A stretch of 64,000 nucleotides of DNA from Burkholderia anthina (GTDB taxonomy: Bacteria; Pseudomonadota; Gammaproteobacteria; Burkholderiales; Burkholderiaceae). Each line of letters begins with the position of its first letter. Position 1 is the stretch's first letter. This document shows, piece after piece, positions 30,316-40,400 of the stretch. Below the pieces are notes generated by a model. That model had not been told where the DNA came from. It did no database searches and saw only the letters and a program-made list of their open reading frames with translations. Location: the NCBI RefSeq assembly GCF_902498995.1, contig NZ_CABVLY010000016.1, positions 124,001 to 188,000 of the forward strand, written 5' to 3'. The position numbers and the translations under genes were made by a program.

Positions 30316-30687
30316 TCAGACCGAGAACGACGAGCCGCACCCGCAGGTGGTCGTGGCGTTCGGGTTCTTGATCACGAACTGCGCGCCGTTGATGTCGTCC
30401 TTGTAGTCGATCTCGGCGCCGACCAGGTACTGGTAGCTCATCGAGTCGATCAGGAGCTGGACGCCGTTCTTGTTCATCACGGTGTCGTCCTCGTTGACTT
30501 CCTCGTCGAACGTGAAGCCATACTGGAAACCCGAGCAGCCGCCGCCCTGCACGAACACGCGCAGCTTCAGGTCGGGGTTGCCCTCTTCGTCGATCAGTTG
30601 CTTGACCTTGTCGGCCGCGGCGTCGGTGAAGACGAACGGCAGCGGCATATCGGTGGTCGTTGCTGCGGATTCGGTAACAGCGTTCAT
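30316..30687 (-). CDS. erpA: Iron-sulfur cluster insertion protein ErpA
   Basis: A-type carrier delivering Fe-S clusters to apo-proteins. The 123-residue product has the three conserved cysteines in [11 protein letters not shown] and [29 protein letters not shown] is typical of the family. Monocistronic on the minus strand; a TACAAT (30721-30716) upstream may be its -10. Confidence 0.95.
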   Translation of the reverse strand: MNAVTESAATTTDMPLPFVFTDAAADKVKQLIDEEGNPDLKLRVFVQGGGCSGFQYGFTFDEEVNEDDTVMNKNGVQLLIDSMSYQYLVGAEIDYKDDINGAQFVIKNPNATTTCGCGSSFSV

Positions 30688-30818
30688 GCGAACTCTCCAA
30701 AAAGCTTTAGCCGCTATTGTAGGGCCGATCAGAAGATCGTGCTGATGTCCATGAAATCAATAGGTTCTTGTTGATTTCAATGCGCGGTGCCGCCCGTGGC
30801 GCGCCGCCGCGCGGACAT

Positions 30819-30852
30819 AAAAAAACCGCCAGCGCGAAAGCTGGCGGTTTTT
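30819..30852 (-). terminator. Terminator of the rplM-rpsI operon
   Basis: A 12-bp stem (CTGGCGGTTTTT with its complement) at 30821-30832 and 30841-30852, followed on the minus strand by seven T, 42 bp after rpsI. Confidence 0.92.
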
Positions 30853-30893
30853 CGGCGAACGCCGCCCGAAAGCGGCGCGGCCAGGAAGCGAAA

Positions 30894-31286
30894 TTAACGC
30901 TTCGAGAACTGCTTTGCGCGACGTGCCTTGCGCAGACCAACCTTCTTACGCTCGACTTCACGTGCATCGCGCGTGACGAAGCCTGCGTTCGACAGCGACG
31001 GCTTCAGCGTTGCATCGTAGTCGATCAGCGCGCGGGTGATGCCGTGACGCACTGCGCCTGCCTGACCCGTTTCGCCGCCGCCGTTGACGTTGACCTTGAT
31101 GTCGAACGTCTGGCCGTGGTTCGTGAGTTCCAGCGGTTGACGCACGATCATCAGCGACGTTTCGCGCGAGAAGTAGTCAGCGATGGGCTTGCCGTTGACG
31201 ATGATGTCGCCCTTGCCAGCCTTGATGAAGACACGTGCGACTGCGCTCTTGCGGCGGCCCGTACCGTAGTTCCAGTTACCGATCAT
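30894..31286 (-). CDS. rpsI: 30S ribosomal protein S9
   Basis: Small-subunit protein at the tRNA P-site. The 130-residue product starts [20 protein letters not shown] and ends in the basic tail [11 protein letters not shown], with the conserved final SKR that touches P-site tRNA. Lies 11 bp after rplM. Confidence 0.98.
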   Translation of the reverse strand: MIGNWNYGTGRRKSAVARVFIKAGKGDIIVNGKPIADYFSRETSLMIVRQPLELTNHGQTFDIKVNVNGGGETGQAGAVRHGITRALIDYDATLKPSLSNAGFVTRDAREVERKKVGLRKARRAKQFSKR

Positions 31287-31297
31287 GTGGGCTCCCC

Positions 31298-31726
31298 TTA
31301 GATCTCGAGCGCCTTCGGCTGTTGAGCCGAGTGCGGATGCGTCGCTTCTGCGTAGACCTTCAGCTTCTTGATCATCGCGTAGCCGAGCGGGCCCTTCGGC
31401 AGCATGCCCTTGACCGCTTTCTCGAGCGCGCGGCCCGGGAAGCGTTCTTGCATCTTGCCGAACGTCGTTTCATAGATACCGCCCGGGTAGCCCGAGTGAC
31501 GGTAGTACTTCTTGTCCAGAGTCTTGTTGCCCGTGACCTTCAACTTGCTTGCGTTGATGATGATGATGAAATCACCAGTGTCGACGTGCGGGGTGAACTC
31601 AGGCTTGTGCTTGCCGCGCAGACGGCGTGCCACTTCGCTGGCAACACGGCCGAGAACCTTATCCGTCGCGTCAATCACGTACCATTCGCGCGTCACCTCA
31701 TGGGCTTTTGCGGAAAACGTCTTCAT
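31298..31726 (-). CDS. rplM: 50S ribosomal protein L13
   Basis: Large-subunit assembly protein, 142 residues, the family length. Starts [20 protein letters not shown] and contains [19 protein letters not shown] and [20 protein letters not shown]. The frame is open 34 codons further upstream (to 31828), but that stretch is the transcript leader, not conserved L13. Confidence 0.98.
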
Positions 31727-31847
31727 GATCGATCCAAAAAAAATGCTTTGCCCGATGTGTTCTTCCTGCTTGTCTGTGTGCGCTTCGAGGCGCGGTGCAG
31801 GCTCTCCCTGTTCTTTTTCCGTGGGCATGAATGCGGAAAAGCCCTGA

Positions 31848-31877
31848 ATTATAAAGGAAATACCGCAGCGCGGTCAA
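31848..31877 (-). promoter_or_regulatory. Sigma-70 promoter of rplM-rpsI
   Basis: On the minus strand TTGACC (31877-31872), an 18-bp spacer, and a perfect TATAAT (31853-31848). The predicted start near 31841 gives a leader of about 115 bases. The rest of the 31727-32038 gap holds this leader and the upstream region of the DUF1090 gene. Confidence 0.85.
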
Positions 31878-32038
31878 AGAGAATCCACGCCCCGTGCCGG
31901 CCGTGCGCGAAATGGGCCAGAATTCGATCGTGCCCCGACAAGCCAGGCGAACCGAGCGCCCGGCGGCGGCACCCATCGACGCGTGGCGCCGAACCTCGCC
32001 GCGCGAGACCAGTCGACTCAGGAAAACAACAAACAAAC

Positions 32039-32353
32039 ATGACGAAACAACGACTTACGCCCTTTCTCGCAGCCGCGTTGCTGGCCGCCGCGGCGCCCGC
32101 CGTCGCCGCCCGCACCGGTTGCGAGGCCAAGCTCGACGCACTCGATGCGCGCATCGCCGATGCCCGCGGCGCCCATGCCGAAGATCGCATCGCCCGCCTG
32201 CGCGCAGTCCGCGAACGCGTGCGCCATTTCTGCGCGCGCGGCCACGGCCATGCGTCCGCCGCACACGTTCCCGCGCCGGCCGCCCGTCCCGGATCCGCAT
32301 CGCCCGACGCAGCGTCGCAGCCCGCCGCACGACAACCCGCGCAACCCGCGTAA
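32039..32353 (+). CDS. DUF1090-like small exported protein
   Basis: A 104-residue protein with a signal peptide (MTKQRLTPFLAAALLAAAAP, likely cut after AVAA). A short domain with two cysteines follows (TGCEAKLDALDARIADAR ending VRHFC), which matches the DUF1090/YqjC pattern of E. coli, and an Ala/Pro/His-rich tail follows that. DUF1090 function is unknown. The ATG at 32039 has only a weak, distant AGGAAA ribosome site. Confidence 0.65.
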   Translation: MTKQRLTPFLAAALLAAAAPAVAARTGCEAKLDALDARIADARGAHAEDRIARLRAVRERVRHFCARGHGHASAAHVPAPAARPGSASPDAASQPAARQPAQPA

Positions 32354-32410
32354 TCGGTTCGAAGCGTGGTTTCGATGCGCGCAAACTGGGCACCAGTGTT
32401 TGCATGGGAC

Positions 32411-32502
32411 GAAAAAAAGCCCGAACGGCTGGTTCGGGCTTAATCCACCTTTGGAGGAGGGTGGAGGAGACATGCGGAAGTTGCCGCAGCGCGACAACCA
32501 AT
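32411..32502 (-). ncRNA. Candidate anti-Shine-Dalgarno small RNA
   Basis: Predicted RNA of about 92 bases on the minus strand between the DUF1090 and OsmC genes. A consensus promoter precedes it. From the predicted start near 32502 there is a 7-bp hairpin (TTGTCGC-GCT-GCGGCAA), then UCUCCUCC (32469-32463, unpaired), then a CCACC/GGUGG hairpin whose loop displays CUCCUCCAAA (32464-32445). It ends with a 9-bp terminator stem (32441-32433 with 32425-32417) and seven U (32418-32412). Two CUCCUCC motifs complementary to Shine-Dalgarno sequences are the hallmark of the anti-SD ('cuckoo'/CcsR-type) trans-acting sRNAs. The terminator only works on the minus strand, so it does not belong to the DUF1090 gene. 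I cannot tell whether it matches an sRNA already named in Burkholderia. Confidence 0.8.
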
Positions 32503-32509
32503 GAGGCTC

Positions 32510-32538
32510 ATTATACGAACGCGCGGCCGACTTCACAA
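32510..32538 (-). promoter_or_regulatory. Sigma-70 promoter of the candidate small RNA
   Basis: TTGTGA (32538-32533), exactly 17 bp, and a perfect TATAAT (32515-32510) on the minus strand. The surrounding 32510-32680 is AT-rich for this genome and otherwise empty of genes. Confidence 0.85.
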
Positions 32539-32828
32539 GAAAATTTGCATTACGAAATCGAGCACCATAATGTGGAATTTCGGAAAAACGTCGAACCGAA
32601 TCATTTTCTTCTTTGAAATCAACTATCTGAGCAACCCACGCCTGATCGGGAATCGGTCCCATCTAGAGCAAAACCCCTAAAGATTGCGGGGAAATCGCCG
32701 TTCGGCACCCCGCCGCGCGCCGCATCCACCGGCGCGGCGTTTCGCGTCGTGCAGCGCATCAGCCGACCGTTGCGCAGCGGGCTACAATGCCGGATCGAAT
32801 CCGAATCAGGCAACGCTGGAGTGCAAGC

Positions 32829-33251
32829 ATGGAATGCAAAGTAAGCTGGATGGGTCAGGATGGCATGGCGTTCGCGGCCCAGACCGGAAGCGGCCACCTC
32901 GTCGCGATGGACGGCGCGCCGGAAGGCGGCGGCCATAACCTCGCGCCGCGCCCGATGGAAATGGTGCTGGTCGGCACCGGCGGCTGCACCGCGTACGACG
33001 TCGTGCTGATCCTGAAGAAAAGCCGTCAGGAAGTGACCGGCTGCTCGGTCACGCTGAAGGCCGAGCGCGCGAGCGAAGATCCGAAGGTGTTCACGAAGGT
33101 GCACTTCCACTTCACCGTCACGGGCCGCAACCTGAACCCGGCCACGGTCGAGCGCGCGATCAACCTGTCGCACGACAAATACTGCTCCGCGTCGATCATG
33201 ATCGCGAAGACGGCCGAACTCACGCATTCGTTCGACATCGTCGCGGGCTGA
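32829..33251 (+). CDS. OsmC family protein, YhfA-like
   Basis: A 140-residue OsmC-fold protein. It matches E. coli YhfA closely in layout: SPMEMVL-type motif here RPMEMVLVGTGGCTAYDVV with the conserved cysteine, FTKVHFHFTVTGRNL, and SHDKYCSASIMIAK with the second cysteine. OsmC proteins reduce organic peroxides with two cysteines; YhfA's own role is unclear. The ATG at 32829 starts the conserved sequence. A TACAAT (32783-32788) 40 bp upstream is a plausible -10. Confidence 0.88.
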   Translation: MECKVSWMGQDGMAFAAQTGSGHLVAMDGAPEGGGHNLAPRPMEMVLVGTGGCTAYDVVLILKKSRQEVTGCSVTLKAERASEDPKVFTKVHFHFTVTGRNLNPATVERAINLSHDKYCSASIMIAKTAELTHSFDIVAG

Positions 33252-33271
33252 ACGCCCGGCGCGCGAACCTG

Positions 33272-33311
33272 AAAAAAAGGGCCGGCACTCCCCGTGGAGC
33301 GCCGGCCCTTT
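33272..33311 (-). terminator. Terminator of RNase P RNA
   Basis: Stem of AAAGGGCCGGC (minus strand) with its complement, extended by GGAG/CTCC in the loop region, followed on the minus strand by seven T (33278-33272). It also lies 20 bp after the OsmC gene, where it could act on the plus strand with a weaker T run. Confidence 0.85.
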
Positions 33312-33322
33312 CGTATTCGAGC

Positions 33323-33735
<413 letters not shown>

Positions 33736-33745
33736 GGTGCGCATT

Positions 33746-34625
33746 CTAGCACTGCGCGCCGCTGCCGGCGGCGCGCGAACGGCGGCCGCCGCGAAAAACG
33801 TCCGGATCGTCGTAGAACGCGGGCGCGGCATTCGCGTCGCACCAGCCCGGCACGCCGAGCACCGGAAGCGGTGAAAAATCGCGGCTCGTCAGGTTGCGGG
33901 TCGCCAGTTCGCCGGCGAGCCGCCCATCGACATGCGCGGCGCGCGCGGCGCCGAACCACGAAAAATAGTCCGCGCTCACTTCGATGATCCACGTGTGCGC
34001 GGTACAGGATTTGTAAGGCGCGACGAGTTGTTCGAGCAGCGCATGGCCGACGAGCCGCGTCTCGCAGCGCGTGCCCCACGCATCGCGTGCCGCGATCAGC
34101 AAGCGCTGCCAGTCGAACCTGCGCAACGCGTCGGCGCGCGCCGGGTCGGCCGTCACGAACACGGCGCCGTTCTCGTCGAACAGCGTGAGTGCATCGCGCA
34201 GCGTGCCGCGCACGGGGCCGACACCCGCCCGCGGCGTCGATCGCCGCGGCCTGACGCGCGTTCAGCGCGGCCTTGGTGCGCGGATAGGCGAACCAGACGA
34301 GCGCATTGAAGAAGTCGTGAAGATTGTGACGGGTGGGCACACCGCCGGTGTCGGCGATATGGGTTTCGTATGCGATGCCGGACGGCAGTTCGCCTTGCGG
34401 CACGAAGCGCAGCGGCCTGCCGCGGCCGCTCGCTTGATCACCGTCGCGCAGCGCGCCGTTCAGCGCATCGAGCAGCGCGGCCTCGCCCTCGAGCGCGGCC
34501 GCACGGAGCGTGCGGCCGGGCTCCGCGTAATGCGCGAGCCACGGCGCGGACCAGTCGATCCGCGCAAAATCCGCCGCCGCGACGCCGGCCGTCAGGCCGG
34601 CCCCGCGCGGCGGCGCGCCGCTCAC
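33746..34625 (-). pseudogene. DUF3025 family gene, apparently frameshifted
   Basis: Two reading frames on the minus strand together encode one DUF3025 protein. The first starts with GTG at 34625 and reads conserved DUF3025 sequence (HNLHDFFNALVWFAYPRTK, LNARQAAAIDAAGG). It then turns into Arg/Ala-rich nonsense. The second frame picks up (VRGTLRDALTLFDENGAVFV) and continues to the stop at 33746 (GVPGWCDANAAPAFYDDPD). The span of 880 bp is one more than a multiple of three. One extra G in the CCC run (plus strand 34224-34226) explains the shift. The first codon overlaps the pyrC stop (GTGA), so it was translationally coupled to pyrC. Either a real recent mutation or a sequencing error; the function of DUF3025 is unknown. 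Confidence 0.82.
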
Positions 34626-35686
34626 GCAAACTTCCAGCCGATCGTTTCGCCGGCGCGCAGCGGCACGACCGGCGTGTCGCCCGCGAACACCTCGCGCGGC
34701 AGTTCCCAGCTCTCGCGGCGCAGCGTGATCGTCTCGGTGCTGTGCGGCAGCCCGTAGAAATCGGCGCCGAAGCGGCTCGCGAAATTTTCCAGCTTGTCGA
34801 GCGCGCCGGCCTGGTCGAACGCTTCCGCATACAGCTCAAGGGCGTGCAGCGCCGTGTAGCAGCCTGCGCAGCCGCACGCGGTTTCCTTCGCGTCGCGCGC
34901 ATGCGGCGCGCTGTCGGTGCCGAGGAAGAAGCGCGGGTTGCCCGACGTCGCGGCTTCGACGAGCGCGACGCGATGCGTCTCGCGCTTGAGCACCGGCAGG
35001 CAGTAGTAATGCGGACGAATCCCGCCGACGAACAGCGCATTGCGGCTGTACAGCATGTGCTGCGGCGTGATCGTCGCGCCGAGCAGGCCCGGCGCCGCAT
35101 CGGCGTCGCGCACGTAGTCGGCCGCGTCCTTCGTCGTGATGTGTTCGAACACCACCTTCAGGCCGGGGAAATCGCGGCGCAGCGGCGTCATCACGCGGTC
35201 GATGAACACCTTCTCGCGATCGAACATGTCGATCGCCGGATCGGTCACCTCGCCGTGCACGAGCAGCGGCATGCCGGTTTCCTGCATGACTTCGAGCGTC
35301 TTCGCGCACTTGGCGAGATCGCTGACGCCGTGGTCCGAGTTCGTCGTCGCACCGGCCGGATACAGCTTCACGCCGTGCACGAAGCCGCTGTCGCGCGCGC
35401 GGCGGATTTCGTCGGGCGCCGTGTTGTCGGTCAGGTACAGCGTCATCAGCGGCTCGAACGCCATGCCCGCCGGCAGCGCGGCCAGGATCCGCTCGCGATA
35501 CGCATGCGCGTGCCCGGTGGTCGTGACGGGCGGCTTCAGGTTCGGCATGACGATCGCACGCGCGAACTGGCGGGCGGTGTGCGGCAGCACCGCGGCCAGC
35601 ATGTCGCCGTCGCGCAGGTGCAGGTGCAGGTCGTCGGGGCGGGCGAGCGTGAGCGTCGCCGGGGAGGAAGCGTTCGAGGCAGTCAT
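34622..35686 (-). CDS. pyrC: Dihydroorotase (PyrC, class II)
   Basis: Third step of pyrimidine synthesis. The 354-residue product is of the E. coli type: [20 protein letters not shown] (zinc-binding HxH), the carbamylated-lysine region [31 protein letters not shown], and the late Asp in [10 protein letters not shown]. Start at 35686 ([15 protein letters not shown]). Overlaps the downstream DUF3025 gene. Confidence 0.95.
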   Translation of the reverse strand: MTASNASSPATLTLARPDDLHLHLRDGDMLAAVLPHTARQFARAIVMPNLKPPVTTTGHAHAYRERILAALPAGMAFEPLMTLYLTDNTAPDEIRRARDSGFVHGVKLYPAGATTNSDHGVSDLAKCAKTLEVMQETGMPLLVHGEVTDPAIDMFDREKVFIDRVMTPLRRDFPGLKVVFEHITTKDAADYVRDADAAPGLLGATITPQHMLYSRNALFVGGIRPHYYCLPVLKRETHRVALVEAATSGNPRFFLGTDSAPHARDAKETACGCAGCYTALHALELYAEAFDQAGALDKLENFASRFGADFYGLPHSTETITLRRESWELPREVFAGDTPVVPLRAGETIGWKFA

Positions 35687-35892
35687 AGGAGAGGCGTCGT
35701 GAGGAACGGGCTGGCCATCTGCGGGGCCGGAACGCGCGTGCGCGGACCGACTGACGGCAAACCGCAACACGAGGCCTTCGGCCGGCGGAATCCGCTTTTT
35801 ACCGCTCGAGGCTCGGTGATATGCTAGAACACGCATTGTACCGGGGTTCACCCGGTTCGTTACCCCGCTTCAGCCTCCCGCCCCCAAGTAAA

Positions 35893-36807
35893 ATGTGCCA
35901 ACTGCTAGGAATGAACTGCGCCGCACCGACGGACGTCACATTCTCCTTCACAGGTTTCGCAGCCCGGGGCGGGCTCACCGACCACCATGCCGACGGCTGG
36001 GGAATCGCGTTCTTCGAGGACAAGGCCTGCCGCCTGTTCATCGACCAGCAGGCCTCGGCCACGTCGCCGATCGCCGAAATGGTGAAGCGCTACCCGATCA
36101 AGTCCAAGAACACGATCGCGCACATCCGCAAGGCCACGCAGGGCCACATCCTGCTCGAGAACAGCCACCCGTTCATGCGCGAGCTGTGGGGGCGGCACTG
36201 GATCTTCGCGCATAACGGCGATCTGCAGGACTACGAACCCGACCTCGACGGCAGCGTCTACCACCCGGTCGGCACGACCGACAGCGAAAAGGCGTTCTGC
36301 GTGCTGATGCAGGGGCTGCGCGAAGCATTCCCGGGCGCGCAGCCGCCGTTGCCGGAGCTGTTCGAGCGCGTGGGCGAACTGACGCGCGGCATCACCGATC
36401 ACGGCGTGTTCAACTTCCTGATGTCGAATGGCCAGGCGCTCTTCGCGCACTGCTCGACGCGGCTGCACTACCTCGTGCGCCGCTGGCCGTTCTCGACCGC
36501 GCACCTGGTCGACGAAGACCTGTCGATCGACTTCGCGAAATACACGACGCCCGAGGATCGCGTCGCGGTGATCGCCACGCAGCCGCTGACCGACAACGAG
36601 GTCTGGACGTCGTTCGAGCCGGGCGAGCTGATCATGTTCCAGTGCGGCGACGTCGCCGCGCGGATGCAGATTCCGGTGCCCGAGCGCGTGCTCGAGAAGC
36701 TTCGCAATCCGGCGCTCGACGCGTCGGCGTCCGCGCCGTGCACGGCACGTCGCGAAGCGCTCGCGGCCAGTGCCGCGGACGACACCGACGACTCGATCGA
36801 CTTTTGA
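35893..36807 (+). CDS. yafJ: Class II glutamine amidotransferase, YafJ-like
   Basis: A 304-residue Ntn-hydrolase-type glutaminase. The mature enzyme starts at the catalytic Cys2 (MCQLLGMNCAAPTDVTFSF), which fixes the start at 35893; the open frame to 35821 would bury the nucleophile. Further blocks (GGLTDHHADGWGIAFFE, HIRKATQGHILLENSHPF, WIFAHNGDL) agree with E. coli YafJ, and an extra 45-residue Ala/Asp tail is present. Physiological substrate and synthase partner are not known. Confidence 0.92.
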   Translation: MCQLLGMNCAAPTDVTFSFTGFAARGGLTDHHADGWGIAFFEDKACRLFIDQQASATSPIAEMVKRYPIKSKNTIAHIRKATQGHILLENSHPFMRELWGRHWIFAHNGDLQDYEPDLDGSVYHPVGTTDSEKAFCVLMQGLREAFPGAQPPLPELFERVGELTRGITDHGVFNFLMSNGQALFAHCSTRLHYLVRRWPFSTAHLVDEDLSIDFAKYTTPEDRVAVIATQPLTDNEVWTSFEPGELIMFQCGDVAARMQIPVPERVLEKLRNPALDASASAPCTARREALAASAADDTDDSIDF

Positions 36808-36989
36808 GCGGGCGCGCTCGCGCCCTTCCCCGCTTCCTTTCCCGCCGCCGCGCAGCGCGATAGTCGCGTACGCGGCTTTCCGCGCATCGCATCGGACAAC
36901 ACGCGCCGCCACGGAAAATCGCGCCGCCCGGCCCCGTCCTTTTCGGCTTTCGTGTCATCCAAACCACAATCCGGCCCGCCGAATCGGCT

Positions 36990-37330
36990 TTGCACAACAT
37001 TCGCTTGATTTAATTAATTTTCAAGCGAAAATAATCCATATGCGAAACAAATTTAACACACTAATTTCAGACATATAATCCGGAAGCCCGACTCTAACCC
37101 AGAAATCTTTCACGATCGGTGCGTCAGACCACCGATCCGGACATCGGCAAACAATCTTTAAAAAATACCTCAAACCCTTATCCATCAAGGCTTTCAGTTC
37201 GATTAACCACACAATTAAAAAATACACGGTTAAATCGGCATTATCGCCACATTCCTTATTTTTTTGATAATCACCCGCCATTTCGATTAGTAGACTCCGT
37301 CCATCCTCGGCGTAACGGATCACGACTGGC
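36990..37330. other. AT-rich intergenic region upstream of autotransporter
   Basis: About 340 bp within the 635-bp gap 36808-37442 is strikingly AT-rich compared with its neighbours, with runs such as TTTAATTAATTTT and CTTTAAAAAATA. It contains a 9-bp inverted repeat (37000-37029) and a TATAAT (37074-37079) pointing towards the autotransporter gene 365 bp away. A 100-codon minus-strand frame (37021-37323) is not convincing as a gene. Such AT-rich promoter regions are typical binding sites for H-NS-like silencers, and this one precedes a surface protein. Confidence 0.7.
37000..37029. promoter_or_regulatory. 9-bp inverted repeat in AT-rich region
   Basis: TTCGCTTGA (37000-37008) and TCAAGCGAA (37021-37029) flank a 12-bp AT-only spacer containing TTAATTAA. 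No T run follows, so an operator or cruciform is more likely than a terminator. Confidence 0.45.
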
Positions 37331-37442
37331 GCGAAATCGGCAATGGCCGCCGCACGCCCGTCCGGGCCATTTTTCGACCGCGGAATGCGCTTTCACCGCA
37401 GCGCGGTGAATATCACTTCAAAAAAAGAAAGTGGGGTATGTC

Positions 37443-40400
37443 GTGAATCACTCATTTCGATCGATATGGAGCGAAACCGCCGGCTGCTGGATCGCGGTTG
37501 GGGAAACCGCACGGGCGCGCGGCAAGCGTTCGGGCAGCACATCCGGCGCAGGTCGCGGCGCCGGCCGCGCGGCGCTCCGCCGCTCGCCGCTGCGCGTGGC
37601 CGCGCTCGGGGCCGCGCTGGCCGCGCTGTCGGCCGGCTCCGCGTACGCGTCGACCTGCGGCGACAATTCGGCGGTCGCAAGCGGCGGCAGTTGCGCACTC
37701 GGCAGCTTCAGCCCGACCGCGAACAGCAACCTGGCCGGCGCCACGACCGTGTCGGGCGGCGATACCGTCGGCGTGAGCGGCGCCTGGACAGGCGCCGGCG
37801 GCGACCCGGGCTATACGCTCGCGCCGATCGGCAGCACGTCGATCGTGTCGGGCAACCCGAACCAGGCGCTGCTGTCGCTCGGCGGCAAGACGCAGAGCGT
37901 CAGTACGCCCGACTCGATCACGGGCACCCATACGTCGGTCGCGACCTACGATTCGTCCGCGTTCTCCGCGTCGACGGCCGGCTCCACCACCGTGCCCGTC
38001 TACCACGACGTGAACGGCAACCAGTACGTGAACACGCGCATCGGCACCGTCGAAAGCTCCGGCGGCACGCTGAACGTATCGATCGGCAATCCGGCGAACG
38101 CGCCCGACGCACCCGGCAACGCGATCTCGATCGCGCCGAAGCAGACGGACCTGACCTTCGCGGACGGCACCGGCTCGGCGCCCAGCGTCGTGAACTGGAA
38201 CTCGCGCAACCAGATCTGGATGGGCACCGGCGACTATCTCGCGAGCGGCGGCCCCGTCGGCAACCTGCAGCTCGACGTGCCGGCCTATGCGGGCACCTTC
38301 ACCGCGTTCGACGGCAGCACGTGGACCGTCACCGACGCCGCCTCGCTCGCCGCGTACAACGACTTCCTCGTACGCTCGGTCCAGAGCGGCGCGCTCGGTT
38401 CGCAGACCGCCTACGACACCGCGTTCGGCCAGGCCGTCACGTACTCGCAGGAAACCTTCCAGTACGCGAACGACGTATCGGCCGGCGACAAGAACGCGCT
38501 GCCGATCGATCACCTGTCGGTGATGCACGGCACCGGCGCGAACGCGACGCTGCACATCGACAAGGACGGCCAGATCGACTTTCGCGGCACCAACACGATC
38601 GCATCCAGCTCGGCCGTCCTCGCGGAAAACGGCGCGCACTTCATCAACGACGGCCGCCTGTCGGGCGACTTCACGCTGGTGCGCCTGCTGAGCGGCGCGA
38701 GCGGCGTCAACAACGGCGTGATTTCGTCCGGATACGCATCGGGCGACAACGTCGACACCGGCAGCAGCACGCCGCCCGGCAACTTCGACTTCCACGCGTA
38801 CACGGAAGGCAGCGGCGTGTACGCGAGCGGCGCGGGCACCACGTTCGTGAACAACGGCGTGATGAACGTCGGCGCGTGGACGCTCGACGGCGACCAGCCG
38901 GACCTGCAGAACTACGCGGTGGCCGTGACGAGCGGCGCGAGCGCATCGAACGCGGGCACGATCAACGTCGGCGTCAACGCGACGACGCTCGACAGCCAGG
39001 TGATCGGCGGCTTCGCGGCCGGCGGCAACTTCACGAACGAGGCCGGCGGCACGATCTACCTCGGTCGCGCGGCCCAGTACGATCCCGCCGCCGCCGCGAG
39101 CGACGTCGCGCTGTCCGCGCACGGATACGGCGTCCTGCTCGGCGCATCGGGCACCGCGAGCAACCTCGGCACGATCGTCATCGGCTCGCAGACGCAAAAC
39201 GGCGCGGGGATGGCGAGCATCGGCTCGTCGTCGGGCACGCTGCTCAACGCGGGCTCGATCGCCGTGAACGGCGCGGCAGCCGGCACGCCGCTCGCGAACG
39301 TCGGCATGCTCGCGGCGAACACCGCGGCGACCGTGACGAACACCGGCACGATCACGCTGAACGGCGTCAACGGCATCGGCATCATGGTGGTCGGCACCGG
39401 CTCGGTCGCGACGGCGGCGACGTCGACCGGCACGATCGACGTCGCCGGCGCGCTCGATCCGGCATCGGACATGCGCAACTACGGCGTGTGGGCCGAAGGG
39501 CCGCTCGCCAAGGCCACGCTCGACGGCACACTCAACCTGACGGGGAACGGCGCGATCGGCGTCCACGCACGCTCGGGCGCGACGATCGACGTCGGCGCGA
39601 ACGCGGTACCCCATTTCATGTCGGGCACGAACCAGATCGGCTTCTACGCGTATGGCGCGGGCTCGAACATCAACGTCGCCGCGCAGCGCCTGAGCGTCGA
39701 TACCGACGACTCGACGCTGTTCCGGATCGCGGGCGGCGCCGCCTATACGGGCTCGTCGGCAGCCGGCACGCTGACGACGGACGTGAACGGCCAGCGCGCA
39801 CGCGGCGTACTGGCGACGGGTGCCGGCACCACGCTCGCGACCGGCGACGCCGTCTACAACGTCAACGGCGCGAACGGCATCGCGGTGACGCTCGAAGGCG
39901 GCGCGCAGGGCACGATCGACGCAGGCGCGACGATCAACCTGAATGCGGGCGGCGCGATCGCGGGCGTCGTCGACGGCCAGGCGCACGACCTCACCGGCGC
40001 AAGCGTCGATGCGCCGGTGGCGACGACGCTGACCAACGACGCGGCGGTCACGTCGTCGACGGCCGGCGTGACGGGCTTCGTCGCGCAGAATCTCGGCACG
40101 CTCGACAACCGCAACACGGTGCTGTTGACCGGCGCCGGCTCGACGGGCGTCGTGGTCGGCACGCTCGGCACGGTGAACAACGGATCGTCGATTCGCGTAT
40201 CGAACGGCACCGGCGCGCTCGTGCAGGGTGCGTCGGCAACGCTGACCAACGCGGGCACGATCGAAGCGGACGACGGCGTCGCGGGCGTGCACCTGACCGG
40301 CGCGGGCGCATCGGTCGCGCTGTCGGGCGCGGGCACCGTCGTCGCGAACGGCAGCGCCGACGGCGTGCTGATCGACGCGAGCGTGTCGGACGGCGGAATC

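Noticed and set aside
31727..31828. 34-residue N-terminal extension of L13
   Set aside because: The remaining 142 residues already match full-length L13; the stretch lies in the transcript leader.
32413..32441. Terminator of the DUF1090 gene
   Set aside because: The run of seven T exists only on the minus strand; on the plus strand the stem is followed by AATCC, so it belongs to the candidate small RNA.
36810..36825. Terminator directly after the yafJ-like gene
   Set aside because: GGGCGC/GCGCCC is only a 6-bp stem and lacks a T run, so it is too weak to call.
37021..37323. A 100-codon minus-strand frame in the AT-rich gap
   Set aside because: No recognisable similarity, no ribosome site, and it covers the probable regulatory region. 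Kept only as part of the gap description.
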